Shown: positions 1-5,248 of the stretch, piece after piece
Layout: the number at the start of each line of letters is the position of its first letter
How positions within the stretch are numbered: position 1 is the first letter of the stretch
Source: Actinoplanes liguriensis
Lineage (GTDB): Bacteria > Actinomycetota > Actinomycetes > Mycobacteriales > Micromonosporaceae
Assembly (NCBI GenBank): GCA_000715855.1
Contig: KL571357.1
Coordinates: 1-6,866 of the forward strand
Direction of reading: 5' to 3'
DNA length: 6,866 nt
Translations under genes and position numbers: made by a program
The notes under the pieces: generated by a model
The model's input: only the letters and a program-made list of their open reading frames with translations
Told to the model about the DNA's origin: nothing
Database searches by the model: none

Positions 1-15
1 GTGTATAAGAGACAG
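1..15. other. Residual Tn5 mosaic-end (tagmentation adapter)
   Basis: These 15 bases are identical to the last 15 bases of the 19-bp hyperactive Tn5 mosaic end used in Nextera-type libraries. The inverted counterpart is at 6849-6866. They are library sequence, not genome, and native DNA begins at base 16. The short stretch 16-41, between the adapter and the trpD stop, shows no recognisable gene or clear terminator. Confidence 0.96.
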
Positions 16-41
16 GCTTGGTGACGTACGGGAAAAGGGGG

Positions 42-1100
42 TCAATCGGCGGCTTTGGCCGCCTGTGCCGCAGCAACCCAGCGATCCAGCAACGCCGTGG
101 TCGCCCCCGAGTCGATCGCCTCGGCGGCGCGATTGATGCCGGCCCGCAGGGTCTCCCGGAAGTCGCCCGGGAAGCCGCTCCGGGCCGCGAACGCCGCCGC
201 CGCGTTGACCAGCACCGCGTCGCGGACCGGGCCGTGCTCGCCGGCGAAGACACGGCGGGCCACGTCCGCGTTGAAGGCTACGTCGCCGCCGCGCAGGTCG
301 GCCGGCTGACTGCGGGCCAGGCCCAGCTCGGTGGCGTCGACGAGAAGCTCCTCGACCTTGCCGTCGCGGGCGATCCAGACCCGGGTCGGCGCCGAGGTGG
401 TGAACTCGTCCAGGCCGTCCTCACCGCGCATGACCAGGGCGGAGTCGCCGCGCAGGGCGAACACCTCGGCCATCACCGGCGCCATCCGCGGGTCGAAGCA
501 GCCGACCGCGGCGGCGGTCGGCCGGGCCGGGTTGGTCAGCGGGCCGAGCACGTTGAAGAACGTGGGAACGCCCAGCTCACGCCGGGTGACCGCGGCGTGC
601 CGCATGCCGGGGTGGTAGCGGGCGGCGAAGCAGAAACCGATGCCGGCCTCCGCAACCGTCCGGTTCACCCCGGCGGGGCCCAGGTCCAACGGGATCCCGA
701 AGTGCTCCAGCAGGTCGGCGGTGCCCGTGGTGGACGACGCCGACCGGTTGCCGTGCTTGACCACGATCACCCCGGCGGAGGCGGTGACGATCGCCGCCAT
801 GGTGGAGATGTTCACCGTGTTGGCCCGGTCACCGCCGGTGCCGACCACGTCGACCGCGGAGGTACGGACCTCGGCGGGCAGCTCCACCAGGGTGGCGTTG
901 GCGAGCATCGCCTGGACCAGGCCGGCCAGCTCGGCCGGTGTCTCGCCCTTGGCGCGCAGCGCCACCGCGAAACCGGCGATCTGGGCCGGTGTGGCGTTAC
1001 CCGCCATGATCTCGCCCATCGCCCAGGCCGTGTCCGCCGTGGCGAGCTCCTCGCCGCGGAGCAGGGACATGGTCAGGTTGGGCCAGGTGCGTGCACCCAT
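42..1100 (-). CDS. trpD: Anthranilate phosphoribosyltransferase
   Basis: The enzyme joins anthranilate to PRPP, giving N-(5-phosphoribosyl)anthranilate and pyrophosphate, the second step of tryptophan synthesis in the cytoplasm. The 352-residue product has the normal family length (about 340-350). It carries a helical N-terminal domain, then the glycosyltransferase family 3 fold with the PRPP-binding GTGGD loop (87-91), KHGNR (115-119), RREL (173-176), GPLTNP (186-191) and the metal-binding GLDE (229-232). All key motifs are intact. The ATG at 1100 is chosen because GGAGG lies 7 bases upstream and the family N-terminus begins here. The open frame continues upstream to 1289, but that would overlap the preceding gene by about 150 bases and adds no homologous sequence. 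The gene starts 37 bases after the stop of the receiver-like gene, so the two are probably cotranscribed. No other trp gene is visible. The TGA stop at 42-44 is followed by only 26 native bases. Confidence 0.97.
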   Translation of the reverse strand: MGARTWPNLTMSLLRGEELATADTAWAMGEIMAGNATPAQIAGFAVALRAKGETPAELAGLVQAMLANATLVELPAEVRTSAVDVVGTGGDRANTVNISTMAAIVTASAGVIVVKHGNRSASSTTGTADLLEHFGIPLDLGPAGVNRTVAEAGIGFCFAARYHPGMRHAAVTRRELGVPTFFNVLGPLTNPARPTAAAVGCFDPRMAPVMAEVFALRGDSALVMRGEDGLDEFTTSAPTRVWIARDGKVEELLVDATELGLARSQPADLRGGDVAFNADVARRVFAGEHGPVRDAVLVNAAAAFAARSGFPGDFRETLRAGINRAAEAIDSGATTALLDRWVAAAQAAKAAD

Positions 1101-1107
1101 GGCGGGG

Positions 1108-1112
1108 CCTCC
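1108..1112 (-). promoter_or_regulatory. Ribosome binding site of trpD
   Basis: On the minus strand this reads GGAGG, a strong Shine-Dalgarno core, 7 bases before the ATG whose first base is 1100. It decides the trpD start against the longer open frame that reaches 1289. Confidence 0.8.
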
Positions 1113-1137
1113 GTCGGGGGGTGTCAGGTCACGAACG

Positions 1138-1572
1138 TCAGGTACGGGGGAGGGCGCCCAGCGGCTCCACGCCGGCCTTGCGGTCGCGGAGCAGCTTTGC
1201 CACCGTCTGACCGGTGGTAACCGGGTCGAGCGGGGCCAGCAGGGTCGCGTCGACCTGCGAGTACGCCGCGAGCCAGCGGTCGGCGGCACGGGCGATCACG
1301 ACACAGGTGGGCGGGGGATCCTGGTACTCGTCCTTGGTCTGACGGGCGATGCCGAGCCCGCCGGCGGGGGTCGCCTCACCGTCGAGCACCATCAGGTCGA
1401 TCTCGTAGTCGTCGAGCAGTCGCCGGCACTCCTCCCAGGAGGAGGCGTCGGTGAACTCGACGGAGAGATCGGCCGCCGGACGCGGGCCGATGGCGAGCCG
1501 GATCCGGTCACGCACCGCAGCGTCGTCGCTGTATAGCAGAACCGTGAACTGAGTTGCGCCTGTGTCGCCCAT
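1138..1572 (-). CDS. Receiver-like (response-regulator fold) protein or domain, degenerate, no output domain
   Basis: This is the C-terminal 144 codons of the longer frame, with its own ATG at 1572 and a weak GGGG 7 bases upstream, so it may be translated separately. The pattern fits a single CheY-like domain: VLLYSDDA (11-18) gives strand 1 and the acidic pair D16/D17, LMVLDG (60-65) gives the candidate phosphoacceptor D64, VVIARA (91-96) resembles strand 4, and LLAPLDP (111-117) resembles strand 5. The usual Thr/Ser after strand 4 appears to be Ala94 and the invariant Lys of strand 5 is Ala113, so classical phosphoswitching is doubtful. No DNA-binding or enzymatic output domain follows; the protein ends at TGA 1140-1138. 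A TANNNT-type -10 (TACGAT, 1612-1607) lies about 35 bases upstream but has only a poor -35. The role is unknown. The fold call is by motif reading, and the cellular role should not be inferred from the name. Confidence 0.55.
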   Translation of the reverse strand: MGDTGATQFTVLLYSDDAAVRDRIRLAIGPRPAADLSVEFTDASSWEECRRLLDDYEIDLMVLDGEATPAGGLGIARQTKDEYQDPPPTCVVIARAADRWLAAYSQVDATLLAPLDPVTTGQTVAKLLRDRKAGVEPLGALPRT

Positions 1573-2547
1573 CTTTGTGCCCCACTTCACCTCGAAGGTC
1601 CCACGGATCGTATCGGATCTGTTATCCGGCGTCGGGGTCCGGTCCTGTCCCTGCCGGTCCAGCGCGCGGTCGATCCGGCGGGCCTCGCGTTCCGACTGGC
1701 GGATCCACTGCATGACCAGGATGCCGAGCATGGTGACGCTGACGATCTCCCCGCCGGCCCAGAGGATGCCGCCCGCGGTGACCTGGTCGCTGTGCGGGTC
1801 CATCCAGCTCAGGTGCAGGTTCGGGTACCAGTCGCCGCCGAGCAGGTCCGGCATCTGCATGATCGTCAGCCCGAGGACGGTGTGGAACGGCACCGACAGC
1901 ACCATCAGCAACGCGCGCCCCGGGTAGGGCCAGCGGTTCTGCAGCGGGTCGAGGCCCAGCAGCGGCCAGAAGAAGAGGCATCCGGTGACCATGAAGTGGA
2001 TGTGGACGAACTCGTGGAGCCAGGCGTGCTCGAGGGTCTGCCGGTACAACCCGGTGAAGTAGAGGACGAACGGGTTCGCGACGAAGATTCCGAACGCGAC
2101 CAGCGGAAACGTCAGCACCTGCACGACGCGGCTGTGGATGATCGTGAGCAGCGTCTTGCGTGGCCGGCCGTGCAGCACCCGCAGGGCCAGCGTGGTCGGC
2201 GCGCCCAGCGCCAGGAAGATCGGGCCGACCATGGTGAGCACCATGTGCTGGACCATGTGCACCGAGATCAGGGTGGTGTCGTACGCCTCGATGCCGCTCA
2301 CCGACACCAGGGCGATCGAGCCGAGTCCACCCGCGACGAACGCCACAGTCCGGCCGGCCGGCCAGTGATCGCCCCGCTGCCGCAGGCGCTGCACCCCGTA
2401 CAGGTAGAGCGCTGCCGCGACCAGCAGACCCACCGCGATCAGACTGACCAGGTGGAAGTGCGTGAAGATCGCCGCGGCGGAGAACGGCGGAAGCTCAGTA
2501 TCCCCGCGAGCGTCCGCCAGCGGGGCCAATTCGACTGACTGCACCAC
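1138..2547 (-). CDS. ctaG: CtaG-family cytochrome c oxidase assembly protein, reading in frame into a receiver-like domain
   Basis: Residues 1-325 form a caa3_CtaG-type membrane protein. About seven hydrophobic segments are visible at roughly 30-51, 67-86, 98-118, 140-162, 178-198, 211-231 and 257-281. Family-like histidine motifs are HMVQHM (97-102) and HEFVHIHF (178-185). Members of this family are implicated in building the copper centre of cytochrome oxidase, which fits the divergent ctaE-qcrCAB operon. After the last helix a charged tail (282-325) leads without a stop to Met326, which opens a 144-residue receiver-like domain, 469 residues in total. Actinobacterial CtaG proteins are usually about 300-330 residues without such a domain, as far as I recall. 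The frame may be a true fusion or two genes joined by a missing base: adding one base upstream, for example in the CCCC run at about 1637-1634 on the coding strand, would expose a TAA at 1622-1624. The start is GTG at 2547 or the adjacent GTG at 2544. No well-spaced Shine-Dalgarno is seen; a GGGGGTAGG stretch lies about 11 bases upstream. Confidence 0.85.
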   Translation of the reverse strand: MVQSVELAPLADARGDTELPPFSAAAIFTHFHLVSLIAVGLLVAAALYLYGVQRLRQRGDHWPAGRTVAFVAGGLGSIALVSVSGIEAYDTTLISVHMVQHMVLTMVGPIFLALGAPTTLALRVLHGRPRKTLLTIIHSRVVQVLTFPLVAFGIFVANPFVLYFTGLYRQTLEHAWLHEFVHIHFMVTGCLFFWPLLGLDPLQNRWPYPGRALLMVLSVPFHTVLGLTIMQMPDLLGGDWYPNLHLSWMDPHSDQVTAGGILWAGGEIVSVTMLGILVMQWIRQSEREARRIDRALDRQGQDRTPTPDNRSDTIRGTFEVKWGTKMGDTGATQFTVLLYSDDAAVRDRIRLAIGPRPAADLSVEFTDASSWEECRRLLDDYEIDLMVLDGEATPAGGLGIARQTKDEYQDPPPTCVVIARAADRWLAAYSQVDATLLAPLDPVTTGQTVAKLLRDRKAGVEPLGALPRT

Positions 2548-2550
2548 TCG

Positions 2551-2556
2551 AAGCTA
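2551..2556 (-). promoter_or_regulatory. Possible -10 element for ctaG
   Basis: The minus strand reads TAGCTT, which fits the actinobacterial TANNNT form. Transcription starting about 7 bases downstream would begin at 2544, the first base of the second of two tandem GTG codons, giving a leaderless mRNA. No convincing -35 is present at 16-18 bases spacing, so this is weak. Confidence 0.25.
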
Positions 2557-2634
2557 GACCTACCCCCTGGTCACCGAATATTCCGGGCTGCCCACAGTGC
2601 CGGATTAGGGACCCCGCCTGACCTTGGACCTACC
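2557..2634 (+). repeat. Pair of 8-bp direct repeats GACCTACC in the divergent spacer
   Basis: GACCTACC occurs at 2557-2564 and again at 2627-2634, each preceded by T and a purine (TAG.. and TGG..). The copies are 70 bases apart in the same orientation, one just upstream of the predicted ctaG -10 and one inside the predicted ctaE -35/-10 spacer. They could be operator half-sites; an 8-base match in GC-rich DNA may also be chance. The rest of the 106-bp spacer (2548-2653) holds no other gene. Confidence 0.3.
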
Positions 2635-2647
2635 GCGGGGGAATAAT
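2618..2647 (+). promoter_or_regulatory. Candidate promoter of the ctaE-qcrCAB operon
   Basis: CTGACC (2618-2623, four of six matches to TTGACA) is separated by 18 bases from AATAAT (2642-2647, five of six matches to TATAAT). This is a conspicuous A/T hexamer in a GC-rich spacer. A start 7 bases after the -10 falls on 2654, the first base of the ctaE GTG, so the transcript would be leaderless. That would explain the absence of a well-spaced Shine-Dalgarno before ctaE. It is inferred from sequence only. Confidence 0.42.
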
Positions 2648-2653
2648 GAGCCC

Positions 2654-3250
2654 GTGACAGCGGCAGCCATCGACAAGAGCCGGATCCACTCGCTGACCCG
2701 ACCCAACATGGTCAGCGTCGGGACCATCGTGTGGCTCTCCAGCGAGCTCATGTTCTTCGCGGCGTTGTTCGCCATGTACTTCTCCATTCGTGCGGCGGCA
2801 CCCGGCATGTGGGAGGAGCACACCAAAGAGCTGAACATCCCGTACGCCACGACGTTCACGACGATCCTGGTGCTCTCCTCGGTTACCTGCCAGCTGGGCG
2901 TCTTCGCAGCGGAGAAGGGTGACGTGTTCGCGCTGAGGCGCTGGTTCACGATCACCTTCGTGATGGGCCTGATCTTCGTGCTCGGCCAGGCGAACGAGTA
3001 CCGCAACCTGGTCAGCGAGGGCGTGAAGCTCAACGGTGACGGGTACGGCTCGATGTTCTACCTGACCACCGGGTTCCACGGTCTACACGTGACGGGCGGA
3101 CTCATCGCCTTCATCATCTACATGATCCGTACGACCATGGGGCGCTTCACCCCGGCGCAAGCGACGTCCGCGATCGTCGTGTCCTACTACTGGCACTTCG
3201 TGGATGTCGTCTGGATCGCGCTGTACGCGATGATCTATTGGCTTAAGTGA
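2654..3250 (+). CDS. ctaE: Cytochrome c oxidase subunit III (aa3 type)
   Basis: This is a membrane subunit of the aa3 terminal oxidase, packing against subunit I in the cytoplasmic membrane. The 198-residue protein has the short five-helix form typical of actinobacteria. Hydrophobic segments lie near 22-45, 67-86, 97-113, 134-157 and 173-196. Family signatures include SSELMFF (29-35) with the conserved intramembrane Glu31, GFHGLHV (140-146) and YWHFVDVVW (179-187). GTG at 2654 is chosen as the start: the family N-terminus begins here and the predicted transcription start coincides with it. The frame is open back to a TTG at 2624, but those ten codons lie over the predicted promoter. It is the first gene of the plus-strand respiratory operon and is 52 bases from qcrC. 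That gap shows a ribosome binding site but no terminator-like hairpin, so cotranscription is likely. Confidence 0.95.
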   Translation: MTAAAIDKSRIHSLTRPNMVSVGTIVWLSSELMFFAALFAMYFSIRAAAPGMWEEHTKELNIPYATTFTTILVLSSVTCQLGVFAAEKGDVFALRRWFTITFVMGLIFVLGQANEYRNLVSEGVKLNGDGYGSMFYLTTGFHGLHVTGGLIAFIIYMIRTTMGRFTPAQATSAIVVSYYWHFVDVVWIALYAMIYWLK

Positions 3251-3287
3251 ACGCCGCCGCAATCCGCTGAGCTCCAGGTTCAAACCA

Positions 3288-3293
3288 GAGGGA
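3288..3293 (+). promoter_or_regulatory. Ribosome binding site of qcrC
   Basis: GAGGGA sits 9 bases before the ATG at 3303, in the 52-bp gap between ctaE and qcrC. It supports that start. Confidence 0.65.
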
Positions 3294-3302
3294 CATAAGC
3301 CC

Positions 3303-4151
3303 ATGACTTCTGACACCCCCGCCCGCAGGCGCGCCCGGGTGTTCTCCCGGCGCCGCGGCGCGCCCAGCCGGGCACGTCGGCGGATCGGCGCGGCGGTGCG
3401 CATGCTCGCGGCGCTCGCGCTCGCCGGCGGCGTCTACACCGCCTTCGCGCCCGGTGCGTTCGCCGAGGACAACACCCAGCTCTCCACTGCCGCTCAGCAG
3501 GGCAAGGAGCTGTTCGACCAAAGCTGCATCACCTGCCACGGGCGGGACGGGCAGGGTGTCGCGGATCGTGGCCCCAGCCTGATCGGCGTCGGCTCGGCCT
3601 CCGTCGAGTTCCAGGTGGGCACCGGCCGCATGCCGATGACCCGCCAGGAGGCTCAGGCCGAGCAGAAGAAGCCGCAGTTCACTCCGGACGAGACCAAGCA
3701 GCTCGCGCAGTACATCCAGGAGATCGGCGGTGGCCCGGAGATCCCGTCCGGCGACCTGACGGAGAACCTGAAGACGAACCCCGAGGCGCTGGCCCGTGGT
3801 GGCGAGCTCTTCCGGGTCAACTGCACCTCCTGCCACAGCTTCACCGGCGCCGGCGGCGCGCTGTCCTCGGGCAAGTTCGCCCCGAGCCTGCACGACGCCA
3901 CGGCCGAGCAGATCTACGCCGCCATGCTGACCGGTCCGCAGAACATGCCGGTCTTCGGTGACAACCAGATCTCGCCGGACGAGAAGCGCGAGATCATCAC
4001 GTACATCACGCTGCAGCTGCAGGAGAACAAGGACCCGGGCGGCATCTTCAACCTGGGTGGCTACGGTCCGGCGACCGAGGGCATGGCGATCTTCCTGGTC
4101 GGCATCACCATCCTGGTCTTCACGTCGCTCTGGATTGCGGGGAAGTCATGA
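3303..4151 (+). CDS. qcrC: Cytochrome bcc complex diheme cytochrome c subunit
   Basis: QcrC carries electrons from the Rieske protein to the Cu-A centre of the aa3 oxidase inside the bcc-aa3 supercomplex, replacing a soluble cytochrome c. The 282-residue product has an Arg-rich N-terminus (12 Arg within residues 8-33) followed by a signal/anchor helix (about 34-54, ending AFA). Two c-type heme domains follow, with CITCH (75-79) and CTSCH (174-178). The likely distal Met ligands are Met110 or Met112 in GRMPM and Met215 in NMPVF. A C-terminal anchor helix lies at about 259-279, so both heme domains should face outward. Length and domain order are normal for actinobacterial QcrC. The ATG at 3303 has GAGGGA 9 bases upstream. 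The TGA overlaps the qcrA ATG in ATGA (4148-4151), indicating translational coupling. Confidence 0.97.
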   Translation: MTSDTPARRRARVFSRRRGAPSRARRRIGAAVRMLAALALAGGVYTAFAPGAFAEDNTQLSTAAQQGKELFDQSCITCHGRDGQGVADRGPSLIGVGSASVEFQVGTGRMPMTRQEAQAEQKKPQFTPDETKQLAQYIQEIGGGPEIPSGDLTENLKTNPEALARGGELFRVNCTSCHSFTGAGGALSSGKFAPSLHDATAEQIYAAMLTGPQNMPVFGDNQISPDEKREIITYITLQLQENKDPGGIFNLGGYGPATEGMAIFLVGITILVFTSLWIAGKS

Positions 4152-5248
4152 CCACGCTGCATCACGGCGAGACCGGCACTCCGGTCGACGTGCACGATCC
4201 GAAGCTGACCCGCTTCGACATCGTGAAGGAAGGCCTGCGGCGCGACGACATCGAGATCGTCACGTACGAGTCGCAGTTCCAGGGCCCGAACTCGAAGGCT
4301 GAGAAGCGCATGGTGCGCAGCATCAGCCTGCTGTTCCTGATCTCCGGCCTGTTCGGGCTGGCGTTCCTGGTCTTCTACATCGTGTGGCCCTGGAAGTTCG
4401 AGATGGGCGAGACGCGCAGCGACTACTACACCCCGATCCTGGGGGTGAGCCTCGGCATCTCGCTGTTCGCGCTCGGCATCGCGATCCTCGCCTGGGCGAA
4501 GAAGCTGCTGCCGCACGAGCTGTCGATCCAGCAGCGGCACGGCGACCCGTCCAGCGACGACGAGCGGCTGATCACCGGTCAGACGATGATGTACGTCGCG
4601 GACGAGCTCGGCGTGCAGCGGCGCCCGCTGCTCAAGGGCGCGATCGCGCTCGGCATGGCCCCGCTGGGCCTGGCCGCGGCCGCCCCGCTGGTCGGCGGTC
4701 TGATCCAGAACCCGCACCGCGACGCAGAGCCGATGATGTATCACACCGGCTTCGACCCGGTGACCAACGGCGGCAAGCTGGTTCGCCTGTCCCGGGAGGA
4801 CGGCTCGCCGATCCGCCCCGAGGACATCAGCGCCGGCGGTCAGCTGACGGTCTACCCGGGCATCCCGGGCGGCGCGACGAACAAGTACGCGGACTCGCCG
4901 ACCCTGCTGATCCGTCTGCGGGACGACGACGCGGCGACGGCACGCGCGGCGGCCGAGGGTGACAAGAACGGGCGCAACAAGGGTTCGATGTGGGGCAACT
5001 TCGTCGCCTACTCGAAGATCTGCACCCACGCCGGTTGCCCGGCCAGCCTCTACGAGCAGCAGACCAACCGGCTGCTCTGCCCGTGCCACCAGTCGCAGTT
5101 CAACATCGTCGACAACGCGCAGCCGATCTTCGGTCCGGCGACCCGTCGTCTGCCGATGTTGCCGCTTTCGGTGGACGACGAAGGTTTCTTTGTGGCAACG
5201 TCTGACTTCAAGGACACTGTCGGACCCGACTTCTGGGAGCGGCCGTGA
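4148..5248 (+). CDS. qcrA: Cytochrome bcc complex Rieske iron-sulfur subunit
   Basis: QcrA takes the first electron from menaquinol at the Qo site of QcrB and passes it to QcrC. The 366-residue protein is the long actinobacterial form. A cytoplasmic N-terminus is followed by three membrane segments (about 56-80, 95-116, 163-186) and an external Rieske domain. The 2Fe-2S site is complete: CTHAGC (292-297) gives Cys292 and His294, CPCHQS (311-316) gives Cys311 and His314, and Cys297/Cys313 form the expected disulfide. Before the third helix, RRPLLKG (158-164) matches a twin-arginine signal. In Streptomyces QcrA the first two helices are known to use Sec and the third Tat, so the same route is likely. 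The gene overlaps qcrC by four bases (ATGA), with GGGGAAG (4139-4145) just upstream, and overlaps qcrB by four bases (GTGA). Confidence 0.97.
   Translation: MTTLHHGETGTPVDVHDPKLTRFDIVKEGLRRDDIEIVTYESQFQGPNSKAEKRMVRSISLLFLISGLFGLAFLVFYIVWPWKFEMGETRSDYYTPILGVSLGISLFALGIAILAWAKKLLPHELSIQQRHGDPSSDDERLITGQTMMYVADELGVQRRPLLKGAIALGMAPLGLAAAAPLVGGLIQNPHRDAEPMMYHTGFDPVTNGGKLVRLSREDGSPIRPEDISAGGQLTVYPGIPGGATNKYADSPTLLIRLRDDDAATARAAAEGDKNGRNKGSMWGNFVAYSKICTHAGCPASLYEQQTNRLLCPCHQSQFNIVDNAQPIFGPATRRLPMLPLSVDDEGFFVATSDFKDTVGPDFWERP

Noticed and set aside
1123..1143. Direct repeat GTCAGGT (1123-1129 and 1137-1143) around the end of the receiver-like gene
   Set aside because: Seven bases is too short to distinguish from chance, one copy overlaps coding sequence, and no promoter or terminator structure is associated.
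1101..1289. Extended N-terminus for trpD beginning at 1289
   Set aside because: It would overlap the preceding gene heavily and reads as Arg/Pro-rich non-homologous sequence. The ATG at 1100 has a GGAGG ribosome binding site and gives the normal length.
18..1536. Long open frames on the plus strand opposite trpD and the receiver-like gene (about 400 and 298 codons)
   Set aside because: They are antisense shadows of high-GC coding sequence. Their translations are Arg/Gly/Ala/His-rich without domains, and the minus-strand frames carry the recognisable motifs.
1607..1612. TACGAT (minus strand) as a separate promoter for the receiver-like gene
   Set aside because: The -10 form fits TANNNT, but the sequence at -35 (CCGACG) matches poorly. 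It is kept only as a note in the gene entry.
2576..2583. Perfect 8-bp palindrome GAATATTC in the divergent spacer
   Set aside because: An 8-base palindrome in about 100 bases is expected fairly often by chance, and its arms do not extend further.
2646..2657. ATG at 2646 as a ctaE start or a tiny upstream ORF
   Set aside because: It is out of frame with ctaE, encodes only Met-Ser-Pro before TGA, and would lie upstream of the predicted transcription start.
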